From Stichopus chloronotus (taxonomy: Eukaryota > Echinodermata > Holothuroidea > Aspidochirotida > Stichopodidae), in assembly GCA_021234535.1 (NCBI GenBank), contig CM037837.1:7414218-7478217 (forward strand): DNA of 64,000 nt, read 5' to 3'. Positions 49,351 through 61,358 of the stretch are shown one piece after another. Each line of letters begins with the position of its first letter. Positions within the stretch are counted from its first letter, which is position 1. The notes beneath the pieces were generated by a model. That model was not told the origin of the DNA. It saw only the letters and a list, made by a program, of their open reading frames with translations, and did not search any database. The translations under genes and the position numbers were made by a program.

Positions 49351-51028
49351 CAATCAGTTGACCTGCTTTGTATCATGGATCAATTTTGTTGTGATTCTTA
49401 TTCTGGTTTAATAAATCTTGGATTGTTTGCCATATTTGTCCCTCAGCAGAAGTGGACGACTTCCCTGTTACATTACTGTTACCACTGATCAGCTCATCAT
49501 GTACAGCTGTACCCTTTCTTCCTTTCACTTCTTATGTGACCCAAAATGGAAATGAAAGTATCTGCGAAACTTTTGAAGCAACTTCAAATCCTGCTGAAAA
49601 ATATGTGAAAAGTGTGTTTAAAAAAAAACAACAATGCCTGTGATTTAAGAATGGCAAGATTTACTCTCCGTGATTTACCACCTCATATTTACCTCTCAGA
49701 TAACAACCTAGTTTCTGGATGCTAGGTTACTCGATTTCGCACTGGAAAAAGAAGTTCTGGTTCACCAAAAGATGCCTCGGAGCTGGTTTATCCTCATATA
49801 TTCACTTGGATAAATTCTATTCGTGCTCACTGATGATCGGAAACTCAGAGCCCCCCATGGTTCCTTGAAGTGTTCTAACATCTTAGTTTTTGTTTCTATG
49901 TCTCATAGTGTAACCTTCTGTGATCCACTTTGACTAATTTTGTCACACTGAATTGGACATCAACTCGATAGTTGAATTTAGAGAATGGCACAGCCTGGAC
50001 ATTGATTGTGTCTTCATCTTTGCGACCACCGTGCGAGGATGACTAGAGCGATATTTTCTGTTTGTTTCTGTGCCACTGATGAGATTTTTTTTTTTTTTTC
50101 AAGTTTTTATTTTAGTAACTGTTCTGTGATTATAGTCTTACCTGTCAAGATATTTGTGAAGGACAAGAGAGCTTTACCTGTCCTCATATGCATCCAATTT
50201 GCTTTGCTCTTTTCTTCCCCCAAAGGGCTAAGTGTTAAGTGGCGTTAAATGAAGTGTGGAGAAACCTCTAGCCAGGTTGTCAAATGTAGGACGCAAACTG
50301 CCGTTGCTCAGAGTTTTCTGTCATAAATTTCCCCTTAGCCTCTTTCCATGAGACTGAGTAATTTCACAAATGAGCTGAAAAGAAGGATATCGAAAGAAAG
50401 ATGACTCGCTGCCTAGGAGATACTGGTGGGCGATATGCTCGCAGCCACGAAATGCCGATATTCATGACATATGAAACACCCCAAATTGTGACAGTGCCAT
50501 CATAGAGTAGGGCGACTAATCTCGGAAGCTATCAGAACGGTTTTTACATTGCAAGGTACATATGATCAACACGTAAGTAGTGCCGAAATCACAGCCTACA
50601 ATGTAATTTGTAAAGAAACTTTTATTTCACATATACTTGCTTCTGTATTGTGCCTGCAATGCCATGCACTAATGTTGTGCATTAAATTTGCTGAGCAGTA
50701 GTAGTGTGCGTTTCCTTTAAGTCTGTTGTGGACATTGTTACATTTGTGAAGATAAGTTGGTAGTGTAACATGTGGAGTCTTTGAGAAATCCAAAACCTAC
50801 AGTTAACTTCTTGATAACAGGATGCAAAGAATATCTCTCAGATAGCAAAATAGAAGAACATAGGGTGTGTTGAATCTGGTGGACAGCCAGAGTGATAGAG
50901 AACAAACATGCGGCATGCCTTCGCCACTAGATAATGATAGCTTCATTTGCATATCCCTCCTTGACTGCTTACAAAATATGAGTACCATTGACATCTTGTA
51001 ATGCTGTAACAAATGTGTGTTGTTTGCC

Positions 51029-51048
51029 ATTCATGAATATTCATGAAT
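51029..51048. repeat. Perfect 20-bp palindrome with POU-like core
   Basis: ATTCATGAATATTCATGAAT is its own reverse complement and is two tandem ATTCATGAAT palindromes. The core ATGAATATTCAT resembles the paired octamer half-sites bound by POU dimers. Confidence 0.6.
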
Positions 51049-52595
51049 TGCAGTAACAAATAACAGTTATTCAGTATGTTCCTAGCTCAATTCCACAGAA
51101 AATGATACATCACTAAATCTGCCAGAATAATGATTTTGTCTCTTATGAGGGTTGATAATGTGCTCATTATCAAATATAAGAAACAAGATTCAATAGTTGT
51201 CCACTCTTACTATTGCCTGCCTCAAAGAACTCCCTCTTCATCGAATGTATGAAAAGAAAGTAGTGTTAACCTGAAGATTAAAGCCCCCCCCAAAAAAGAC
51301 ATATTTCTCCTTCAGTGCTCGAACCTTGAAAAGTTTACTCTTCCAGCTGTCAAAATTCTGATTGAGATTAGGTGGCTGAAAATGACATTGAGTGAACAAC
51401 CTTGAAACTCTTTAAAGTGTGTGGAAAATGTGACTCAAGATTTTGGCTCCGCTGAGTGGAAAGTGCAAGATGACTTTTACGTGTCAACTTTGAAGTTATT
51501 TCTGTGAATTTTAAAGATACATGTGAAAGAATAAGTAGAGCTTTCATCTTTAGATTCTATATCAGGAGATCATACACACTAGTTCACTCACATCAGTAGT
51601 TCAACTCTTGGAATGGACTCTTTGCAGGCATATGTTTCTAGGGGTTTTTTTTGGGGGGGGTGTGGATGGGGGCAGGCTTGAAGTGGAATTAAACTTAACC
51701 AGCAAATGATACAGAGGATGCAAGTCGTTAGGCATTGTTTGTTTAGTGTCCATAGCTGTTATATTTAATGCCCATTCTGAACAAGAAGATTTTATTACTT
51801 AATGATGTCCCTCCTTCTTTGTGGCCACACTATTTTCAGCCATGCATTCCTTGTGTTTTCATTTTCAATTTTCAACACATGAAAATCAGTCAATAGACCC
51901 ATCCGGAAGATCTAGTGTAATTTTTTTCATGAATTTTGTGAGGAAATTGTACCAAATGCTGACTTCATTCATTTTTAATCTTTCATCTGTGCTGTCACTG
52001 GAACAGACTTAAATTCCTTCCAGCATGTTGCAAGTTAACTGTTTGCTGCATCACTTGAAAAAAAAAAAAACAACCAGGCACAGAAAAAACTGAGAAAAAA
52101 AAAGCCTGTGCTTTTTACCTAAGCTATAATTACAGGTGTTTTTTAAGACAGTCCTACAGTACTAAGATCTCTTCACCCATCAATCTAATCTGGTTTTCTA
52201 GTACCTCGAAATCCAGGGATAAATTTTGTGTTGAAACTAATTGTAAAAGAGCCACATGTACACAAGGTATGTACACCCAGCAAGAAATATTATTACCTAA
52301 AAAGAAAAAAAAAAAAAGATTAGAGCATCTGCGCATTGTCGATATAAAACGTGGAAGGCCTGGTTGAAGGCAAGAACTTTTGCTAAATCATACTAGATAA
52401 CTTGTTTACGGAGCACCGGTCAGGATGTGTGATAAATGGACATCTCTATATTATTACAGAATATTACTGTAAAAGCCAGATAGATATATACTTGTAAATC
52501 ACTTCCCCGCGGAGACTGTTTATCTGAAATCCTAAACGGGACCAGTGCTCGTCATTCGATACATTTCAGTTGCATTTAAAGTCGACTGTTATTCG

Positions 52596-53279
52596 TCAAG
52601 GACGTGAGATAGCTCTCATGATGCGCCCAAAATGAATATGACTCGAAAAACAGAAGGAAAGAGAGAGAGAGGGGAAATATTGCCAGCTGGATGAAACTCC
52701 GACATTTTGTGGAGAATAAATTGAAGTATTTTGTTGCCCATCAATGTATCCTGTTCGGGATATAATCAATCTATCAACAAAATTAGAAATGCCGTTAGTA
52801 GTGAAGTTGCTGTAGAGTGTGTATTGGGTTGCATATCCGTGAGAAAATTCTATCAGTTTTCCATCATTCAAGAAGGAGAGGAAAAAACAGTAAAGATTTT
52901 GTGATAGACTTGTTTTTTTTTTCTTATCAGTGATGGTTAAGTGTCTTATAGAATGTGTGGTTCTTTCAAAGAATACATGAATCCAGTATTGCAAGTTCTT
53001 AGAATGACTGACCTCAGGAAGCGAACGTCGTTCCTCTTCGTGAACGTGGAATGGTCTCTGTTCCACTGAGCAAAACCTGTTAGGATACTCATCCCCAAAC
53101 CTACCAGGTTTGGTTTGTTCACAACCAGCGACACAGGATTTACCCCTCTCGTTGTGCAGAGGGCACCAGATATGGGTAGAGTGAGAGTACATCTGTTGTA
53201 CTGAGACAGGTAAGTGAAGAGCAATTTTGAAAGGGGCAGACTGCCCCCCTCCTCCCCAGGGTAAGTAATTTTCTGACAC
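52596..53279 (-). CDS. Open frame of 227 codons, coding status doubtful
   Basis: This is the longest open frame in the window. I recognise no domain or family motif in it. The first third is Cys/His/Pro-rich and a Lys run comes from a poly-A tract; the C-terminal part is Ser/Phe-rich. It overlaps copy D of the AGACAGGTAAGTGA repeat and, on the + strand, an exon-like stretch, so part of it is repeat. It sits inside an intron of the ZNRF3-like gene with no visible promoter or poly-A signal. It may be a chance frame, a repeat relic or a small nested gene. Confidence 0.15.
   Translation of the reverse strand: MSENYLPWGGGGQSAPFKIALHLPVSVQQMYSHSTHIWCPLHNERGKSCVAGCEQTKPGRFGDEYPNRFCSVEQRPFHVHEEERRSLPEVSHSKNLQYWIHVFFERTTHSIRHLTITDKKKKTSLSQNLYCFFLSFLNDGKLIEFSHGYATQYTLYSNFTTNGISNFVDRLIISRTGYIDGQQNTSIYSPQNVGVSSSWQYFPSLSLSFCFSSHIHFGRIMRAISRP
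52931..53209 (+). other. Exon-like stretch in intron 3 (no open frame)
   Basis: Preceded by a strong acceptor (T10 tract then cttatcag) and followed by a consensus donor (GACAG|gtaagtg). All three + frames have stops within the first 50 nt, so inclusion after exon 3 would truncate the ZNRF3-like protein. The donor belongs to copy D of the AGACAGGTAAGTGA repeat. A poison or non-coding exon is possible; equally it may never be used. Confidence 0.25.
53150..53225 (+). repeat. AGACAGGTAAGTGA family, copy D
   Basis: The + strand reads GAGGGCACCAGATATGGGTAGAGTG, then AGAGTACATCTGTTGTACTGAGACAGGTAAGTGAAGAG. It matches copy A at GGCACCA and at the end block, where both would encode ES--VVLRQVSEE. 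This is the only copy on the + strand. Confidence 0.5.
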
Positions 53280-54240
53280 TGTTTTGGGTGATATCAGTTA
53301 ATTGTGAAACTTCATCCTTGTCACTTAAATCCCTCTGATTTGTTTCATCACCTTGTCACAATCTTCCACCACCGCAGCTCAATCATACTGCCCCGTCTAT
53401 CAACACACATTGGGATTTGGGAGGATGGTACATAGCCCTCCTTGTTAAAAAAAAATGTTAAAGATTGTTTTGCTGATGCTGCAAAACTGAAAAAAATTGT
53501 AAATAAAGATAACTTACTGTTTTCTTTGGCACAGTTATTTGGATATTAGCACATAGGCCAGCTTACCATCCAATTGTTTTTTTCTTTCCGTGATATGTAT
53601 ACAGACAAATGATTAATTTAGGAGACTGTTGGTGTTCGAGACCGATTTGTTCTCAAAGGAACTGGACATGAAGCAATGAGTGTGTTGTGATTTCATGTGA
53701 ATCTGCAGGGCAACTTTGTTCACCAGACACATTCTTTAATATCTTGGGATTCAACCTGCCTAACTCAAAGCATGAGTTGATATATTCGGAGGAAAGAAAA
53801 GCAGGTGAATTTGGCAGCGGTTTACAACTCTACAGGGGTTTTGCAAAAATCTCCACTGTCGCACGCAAAAGATCTTCCTCGGTGTGTTGCTGTTTTAAAT
53901 CTAAGTGTCGTTTGGTTAGTTGCTTTCTGTAGCACGGAAACTTTCACGTACAGTGGTGTCATCACCCAGGTTGTAAATTTCATTTCAGCATGGAAATAAG
54001 TGGGGATACATATTTTTTACATTTTTGTATATATTTCCTATGCATGTTTCTTGATTGCGCTCAGCTCGTTTGATGCTTGTCGAAGTATCGTAAGCACTGA
54101 AATTACGTCCATGTAATACTGTCTCATGTGAAATATTCGTCAAAGGCTGACACTTCACATTTCGTCATGCGCCTATTATTTGAATTATCTTTACCTCTCC
54201 GTCATCTCCAGAGGCAACTGTTGCTCTGATGGCATTAATG

Positions 54241-54264
54241 TTCCAGAACTCAGGAGTTCTGGAA
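54241..54264. repeat. 24-nt palindrome with paired TTCnnGAA
   Basis: TTCCAGAACTC (54241-54251), AG, then the exact reverse complement at 54254-54264. Each half holds a TTCnnGAA inverted pair, the half-site pattern of heat-shock elements, though the 8-nt gap between them is unusual. Confidence 0.65.
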
Positions 54265-56156
54265 ATAATGGTTGCTTTTTCTTGATTATTTTCTAGTATT
54301 TTTTAAAGTCCTTCATCTGTTCACCGTTCACATCCCAGTCGTGTCATGATTTAGATGATTCTTTTTGATGCAATTTTATAGCAACCTCGATTGTCACAGA
54401 TGAGAGGAGATGATTTAGATTTGACAAAGAACTCCCCCCCCTCCTCCCATATCAGTACCCCATGAGATTTACACCAGTTAGTGTTGGTTTTGACTGTTGC
54501 TACTGGAGTACTGTCCTCTACATTTAGCTGATTTGACAGTAATGGATCATTCCCTCTGTGTTTCCTCTCAGTTAGGTATGTCTACATTTCTCTCCGTATC
54601 TATTTGGTATAAGCTACTCATCAGATGCTGGTTGGGAAAGCATTTACAGTTATATCAGACTGATGAACTGTAGAGCTAACTTCAAACTGACACCTGGTCG
54701 GCTCAGGTTACAGTCTAAATTAGGCAAGAATTCTCTGCTTTTCCCTTACACTTCCCTCCTCAGGAATAAGAAATTTCCTTCTTCCTCCTTTTGAGTCATA
54801 ATCAATGGGCATCTGCTGTTTCTTACGCTCTTGCCGCCAGGAAAATTACATTCGGGCCGCATCCATAAACTGCATAAATGTTTGATTCGTGGTAGATTCA
54901 TTCGTCGGTGTGATCGCCAAGACCGTAGTGCCTGCAGTTAGTGGAAAGATGAAGCCATCGGTTATTTACATATGCTTGTCTTTGGAAGTTGGTCTAGGCT
55001 TTTTTGCTTGCGGCGTTGTTGTGCTGCAAACAGTATGAGGATGAAAGGTCGCGTTTTTGATGGATTATTAATGCAATATTAAAGCACTTGTCAAACGTAA
55101 ATGTTTTAGCACCATTGTACTTGATTGTTCTTTGATGACAATGTCACATTGTGTCTCATCTCGTGATTGTTCTTGTGATTGCTTTGTGGAGATTGAAAAG
55201 TTTATTTCCTGTTCTGGTGGGGATGCTTCTGCAAACTTTGCTTGCACATCTTCATTCAGTCGGTAAATTGGGAGTCGCTCGTTGCTTTCATGACTCAAGC
55301 ATAATACTGCACAGTTCTGCACAAACAGGAAGATAATTGTGAGGACAACATCACTGAATCCTCTTCAGATGGATAAATTTATCACCGGTATTAGCTATTT
55401 TGATTCATTTAACCTCCCGGTTGGATGAGATTAGTCATAGATTATCTTGTTTGCATTTTTTTTAATACTCTGAATTGTTTCATGTGATATGCTGCAAAAG
55501 TGCAAATGTGAAATTTTAAGTGTGCAATTTGTAGTTTTGTACACACGTACCCAGTCTGTTGCTGTTGTGTATTATTTTAATTGTACAGTGAGTGAGTACT
55601 GAGTAGTTCCAAACTGATGATTCATTAAAAACATCATATTAGCCTTGATAATGGATATGACGAATGAAAATCTTAATTGGAATCTTTAATACAATTTATC
55701 CCACTCGTCTCTCAACTGTAGTAATTTATTATCTTCCCAGACATCTGATTTTACTGTTTTGTTTTCATAACAGCAGTGGCATCTTTTACGTAAAATACCA
55801 TTGTTTTGCATCACAGTAGAGTTGATTGTTCCCCCAAACACACTATCATAATTTTCATAAATTTTCCATGGTTAGTGATGAAATGTTATGTCAATAAACT
55901 ACTCTTCATACCCTTCATATGTGTAGGCTGGTATGGTTTAAAAAAAGAAATGTTATGACATAGATATCCCATGTTCATCAAATGCTAGTTGCTCTTAGTA
56001 AAAAAAATTGTGTTAGTAGAGTCATTATCAACAAAAATTGTGACCATCATAGAGGGTCACCCCTGTCTATCCCATAGATATCATCATGTTGTGTCATCGA
56101 CGTCGTTACGAAGATGTTTGCTTAATTTCTCTCTCTCTTTCGATACACCCACTCAG

Positions 56157-56300
56157 CTCCAATCTGACGGGATGGAACAGCGGCTGAAACGCCCTGTCAT
56201 ACTCATCGATGGTGTCTCCGCCAAAGAACTGATGGAAGTCATCCACAGGGAACAGAATGCATTGGCCAGGATTAATCCGATCAAAAATGAGACCAAAACG
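56157..56300 (+). CDS. ZNRF3: ZNRF3-like exon 4: end of PA domain, juxtamembrane part
   Basis: This exon encodes residues 140-187. The acceptor follows a long CT tract (ttaatttctctctctctttcg...cccactcag) and the donor is ACG|gtgagt. The peptide has LKRPVILIDGVSAKELMEV followed by a basic/polar ALARINPIK. These align with vertebrate LKRPVVYVKGADA-KLM and ARARI, the last strand and helix of the PA fold before the membrane. An N-glycosylation sequon (N-E-T) sits at residue 183 near the exon end. The next exon should encode the transmembrane helix. Confidence 0.93.
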
Positions 56301-58824
56301 GTGAGTCTTCCAGTGTTCCCCTAACGTGGAAGAGAATGGGGGTGAGCAGCTTAGTGGGTGTTTGATGTGTTCGTGATTGTGAGGGCATATAGCTACATGT
56401 TATACATCATATTGTGGATGGGCAGGCATGGATGTGCACCATTGTCACATCGTCAGGAAACCTGTCGAGGAGGAGTGTGAAAAAGTGTCTCTTCAATCAC
56501 CTCCAACAAACTTTAATTAGTTTGGCATTTTACAATTTCTTAGGAAAGCCTTCTGTGAGAAATCCTTGAACCCAGTGTCAGTACACTAAAATGACTTGGG
56601 ATTGTTCTTGTTCAGCTCTTTGCAAAGTGCTTTGCTGTACTTGGCTCAAGTTTTCTCTCGGTTGAGAAGAGACACCATCACGTCTGCTGAATCACTAAAT
56701 GGTGAACAAGTGGCCATTTTGGGGGTCCTTACCGTTTCTAGAATATTTTGTTTTTGACACAAAATTGAAGTTGTTCAACCCTTTCAGGGTTATTACATTG
56801 GCATTCCTTTTCTCTCTTAATGTACTAAAATGTCATCCTAAATTAAGGTCAATGACTTTACAGTGAACAACTGTTTGAAGGAAAATACGGATGGTATGAG
56901 TGAGTCCCGGAGCGGTTAGATGTTTTCCTCTGCTGCCAAGATAATTCTTTCTGTTGGAATAATGTATACAACACTATACATAAAACTAAAAGCAAGCACA
57001 AACCTCACTCTCTGTCCACACATTTGCATGCAGTACATGTTTGGTCTGAAAGGATAGCAAATATTCTTGCACCAGTGACTTGTAAATGATAGACAAGAAC
57101 ACAAGTTGAATTTCATGGTTGATTCTCATCTGTGGTCATCAAGTTTATTTACACAAATCCTCGCCCAATGGCTTCACATCTCATCCCAATAAAAGTTTAC
57201 TGTTGACAAAGTGGAGCGAGAATGGGCTTCCAGATGTACTGTTCTCCCCTGTGAAAGATTCCATGGATTTTGAAGTGATATGTGTGATTAAGGAAAAACA
57301 CTGTCATGAGGCTACTTGTGATGCAACATCTGCTGTGATGCTTCTTCAGAAAACTTTTTTTTTTTTCTTAAAAATTGGCAAGCTATATAAATGCGATCAA
57401 TCACTTGCACTCATCCTGCACTTTTGTGACACTTCTTCTTTTTGCATTACTCCTTTGGCATGCACACATTCACCTAGTAATATTGCCACAAGCCTGTATA
57501 CCGTTCTTTTCAACTCATATTCCAGCTTTATATATTATTTTGATAATATATACATACCTTAAATGCTCCTGCTTTCAGGATACCACAGATATAGATCAGG
57601 TATTGATAGATTCCAGTTAGTGCTCCAAATTGGTGGTTATCCTATTCCCTGTCAGCCATGTCTGAAGCCAAAGAGGTTACAGTCGGTCGGTCAGTCAGTA
57701 GGTCAATACTTAAGGCTGGTCCCAGTTACCCAGACTGTTTTATAATACAGTCAGCTTCAAGAGGAACAAATATTGGATGTTGCAACCACTGTACCAGATA
57801 TGTAAACAATCCTTCATAAAATGCAGGATATGTTTGATACGGTCATTCACCTCCACTGCTGAGGCAGTAGGAGAGGTTGGGCATCTACGTATAGTGCTGT
57901 CCTTGGAAGCATTAGTTTTACCCTATCAATTTATTTCGCAGACTCAAAGTCTGGCGGCAGTGAAAAACATTCGCAATTTCCTCCGCGATTTTTCTGTGGA
58001 GTAGGACATTTGTATGATTAATGCCGAAAAAGTGTCCATTAGAAACTACGTAAACTTGTTTTGATACGTGTCAAGATATATCTTACAGTTCATCAACCAG
58101 AACAGCTGTCTTCATAATAAGCTAAAAAAGTTAAGGGATTGATCTTATTGTCTGTGTAAGTGTGTCTCTTTTTTCAACTTAGGAAATGTGTTTTTACGAA
58201 AATTCCAACCACGTACTGTCCGTGATTGTGTCTGTGCCAGGTTGTTTTGGAACATTCTAGCACATTCCTGGTTAACAGTACGATTGCAGACCACTGTGAC
58301 GGTTCCATCGGTATAGGTATGACACAACTGTGGTGTGTTATTGTATAGAGGTGCGTCTTTAGTCACCTTGGTGTGCAGAGATCCATGTACGGGGCAAGGA
58401 TGTGTATTGTGTAATATAGGCTGGGTGCTACATGGAAGTAAATGATTATCATGCCTGCACCATTGTGAGTTTGAATTAAGACATTTATTTCCAAAACAAC
58501 TAAATACATAACTGTCAAACTACAAGCTGGTCCTTTGAAGCCATATCCTAAACAAAATTTTACCACAAAATCTCATTCTCATTTGCATCATTCTTTCAAC
58601 GGAATGAGCCCAATTGTAGAGCAAGTCATTCGGTGTGAATCAAGAAACATCGAACAAAAGAACTGCCCATCAAAATAAGAAGTGTGCCTAGGTACTGTCC
58701 ATGAAGTCATTTACAGTAGTTGTAACTGCAGTCTTGCGTGTATGTCTCTTTGATATCTTCTCAAACATGTGGAGAATGTGCAACAGACATCAAGGATTGA
58801 AAAAAATAAAAGGTTCGGCAAAAT

Positions 58825-58860
58825 CAGGTCAAAGTCATCTGAGGTCAAAGGTCATCTGGG
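58825..58860 (+). repeat. DR1-satellite fragment
   Basis: CAGGTCAAAGTCATCTGAGGTCAAAGGTCATCTGGGGTC-type sequence with a perfect AGGTCAAAGGTCA at 58842-58854. Confidence 0.6.
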
Positions 58861-60957
58861 GTCTAACGGGTAATCAAACATGTGGAAATAACTGAGAGAG
58901 CTACTTCTGTGTGTTCATATGTACATTTTTTTTCAGACTTGGTCACAGCAGATATGCTGGCTGTGCAACTAATTTTGTAATGTCACTGAAGATTTTGCCA
59001 TGTTTTTCGTGCCATGTCTCATTACACCCTCAGTGAAGTGATGCTTGTGAGGAAAATACAATTGCAGTGTAATAGGCTTTAGCTGATATTCTATGATATT
59101 ATAAACATCTGCAACAGGTGAAAAAGTAAGCACATCTTTGCTCCATCATTCCTTAAAAAAAATGAGATGCAGAGATGGAGAAACAGCAGCAGGTTTCACA
59201 CATTGAAGTTGTAGATGATGGCTTCTCTGCTTCATCAACCAGTCATGCCTGGATAGGAACAAAAAATATGGGAAATGGATGAACGGGTGGGAAACATCGT
59301 CGCAATGTTTACAGAAAACCTGACAAGGTGTGTACCTTTCCATCCTACGTACTTTAACTTTCTCATTTCCCCCGTCGGATATAAACCGTCCTTTTTCTCC
59401 CTCTTCAGTGATCACATTGATGTTAACTTTACAAAGAGTTTTTGTTTCTTGCTAGATGGATGTGCTTATCTCCATAAATGGTGGCTTCTGATCTCTCTCT
59501 GGGAGTATAGTGTCACTAATGGATTTTAAATACCATTCACTAATCAGAATGAGTTGTCATGGAGATAGCATGGTATACCGAATGAACTGGAGGGCTGTCT
59601 GAAGAGCGGCTTATTGTTTTGTGATTGATTTTCTCTGCACTTCTGTGATTTTAAGTTCGGTAATTTTAGAGGACCCATTGCTGTGTTTTCGTTTTTTGGA
59701 AAGGTCTCATAAAGAATTCTGCGCAATACAATTTAATCTTTCATAAAAAGGGAAGAACGTTGCAATTACACTTGTACTGTAGTTGTTGTTACAGTAGAGT
59801 ACGATGTGTATTCAGTTACATGGTGATAATGTTGGGTAACATTCATCCAGGGCTATGTGTACAGTAGCCAGTAAGAATGTATTGTTTTACTGCACTCTAT
59901 GTATTGTATTGTTGATTCTCTAGCAGTGCTGCTCACAAAATGAAATGATTGCATCCTGAGAGGCCCTAGCAAGAGATACACTGTGCTGCATAGTTGTTTA
60001 TAGTGTTTTGAAGACTTGATTCAAGAGGTTGGGTAGTTATCATTCATGGTGTATGTTCGTGAAGAACAGTATGTATGTTCCAAACATTGTGTTTAATATA
60101 TACTACAGTACTGCATGTTCACAGATAATGCCAGTGAAATTAAGGTAATGGAAACATACACTATAGTCCAACTGTTCTGTCTAGATTGTAAATATTGCCA
60201 GATTCATACGAGAAATATCAGTGTAGGGGCATCCTCACTGAATTTAAAGCTCTAATGGAAGGCCAAGTTCCTTACAAAGAAATGGTTTGATCTGAAATTT
60301 CATTTGATCGTGACCAAACATTTGCTGAAAAGTGACGTAGTTTGTCTGAGAACTGACAAACAAACATAGGAATTTAGGGAAAGGAAAAGATTTGGAAACA
60401 ACATTACTTTAGAATACTCATGGGAAAATTGCTTAGACCCCCATAGGTGCAAACAAGACCCCCCACGGTCACCACTGGTTCATCTACCCAGACAGGTGGT
60501 TTCACTTTTGTCTTGAGGGGGGAAATGGCTGACTTCTCAAGTTTTCATGGTCCCTCCACAAAGCTTAAAATTCAAACTTGGAACTGTCAAAGGCTGATAA
60601 ATGTGTTTTGACAATATCGTAATATGTAATAGGTTATTGGTTGTATTTTATTGTCTGTAGTCAGTTTCAGAAGTGTAGCACAGGTGTACAAAATAACGTT
60701 CTCAAGGATGAACCTTGTGATATTTTTGGTATCTAGTTCCAAAAAATGAAATATGTGGCAGCTGTCTGTCCCTCATTTTTGGACAGTTTGGTACTGATTT
60801 GGAAATCTTGCGGCCAAGCACGTTTTTCAGTCGGATGTCAGTATCACATACGAGGGAGTTCTGAGTTTCAAGCTTCCATTTATATTGTGAAGTAGTACAG
60901 GTAATAGTAGGCCCACTATATACTGTACCAAATTTAGAAATAATATTGCACAGTACA

Positions 60958-60993
60958 CATACAGTAGTACATCTCTACTAGTACTACTGTATG
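60958..60993. repeat. Hairpin, 13-bp perfect arms, 10-nt loop
   Basis: CATACAGTAGTAC at 60958-60970 is the exact reverse complement of 60981-60993. Confidence 0.7.
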
Positions 60994-61091
60994 AGTAAAA
61001 CTCGTATGGACCCATATGGCAAAACTCTTGCAGCCCTACAGTTCATACCATTAATTGTCAATAGTTCCCAGTATCAGTACGTAGCTAATGT

Positions 61092-61358
61092 CAGTGGCAG
61101 ATCCAGAGGGGGGGGGGGGAGTTACACAACAGGTGAGCATCCCCCTTGTCAAAAAGCAAAGAGGGAGAAGGGAAAAGGATGGAAGAAAGACAGCGAGATC
61201 TATGAGGCAGCAGATGTGGTCATTGATGTTTTCAGGTTTAGGATTGCATAGTGTTATTTAAATTTTCTCAAAAGGAGAGGGGACACCCTTCACTTGACCT
61301 TTCCCTCAGTATGGCAATTGTTGATCCTCCCACCTTCAGAAAATCCTGGATGCAATGA
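61092..61358. mobile_element. Possible short inverted-repeat element with G-run
   Basis: The left end CAGTGGCAGATCCAGAG runs into ten or more G. The inverse of the right end reads CATTGCATCCAGGA. The match is partial. The combination of CAGTGG-GGATCCA ends and poly-G is common in non-autonomous repeats of marine invertebrates. Confidence 0.3.

Larger units (their letters stand above)
43064..56156. other. Intron 3
   Basis: No second gene I would defend. It contains a strong hairpin (43571-43606), a G-run block (about 44428-44450), an ATC/ATT-rich block (48797-49350), two palindromes (51029-51048 and 54241-54264), a dispersed repeat copy (48403-48463) and an exon-like stretch (52931-53209). 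Opposite that stretch lies a 227-residue open frame on the minus strand. Confidence 0.6.
2344..56300 (+). other. ZNRF3: ZNRF3/RNF43-like gene, 5' part (exons 1-4), continues past window
   Basis: This is the gene span from start codon to the last exon seen. The family product is a single-pass membrane E3 ubiquitin ligase that ubiquitinates Frizzled and LRP6, lowering Wnt receptor levels; R-spondin with LGR4/5/6 clears it. Four exons of 72, 42, 25 and 48 codons join in phase 0 without a stop into 187 residues: signal peptide, then PA-type ectodomain. Family landmarks in order are AEGxxxQ, HPLxxC, VVKLE, C-LTV, QRGATAVIxDV, LKRPV and ARI. LKRPV and RGATAVI look more like vertebrate ZNRF3 than RNF43, but invertebrates may have a single co-orthologue. 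Introns are about 31.1, 9.2 and 13.1 kb, plus more than 7.7 kb. The transmembrane segment and RING finger are not identified and presumably lie downstream. Confidence 0.92.

Noticed and set aside
57119..57562. 147-codon + frame
   Set aside because: Interrupted by a poly-T tract read as a Phe run; no domain; sits in intron 4.
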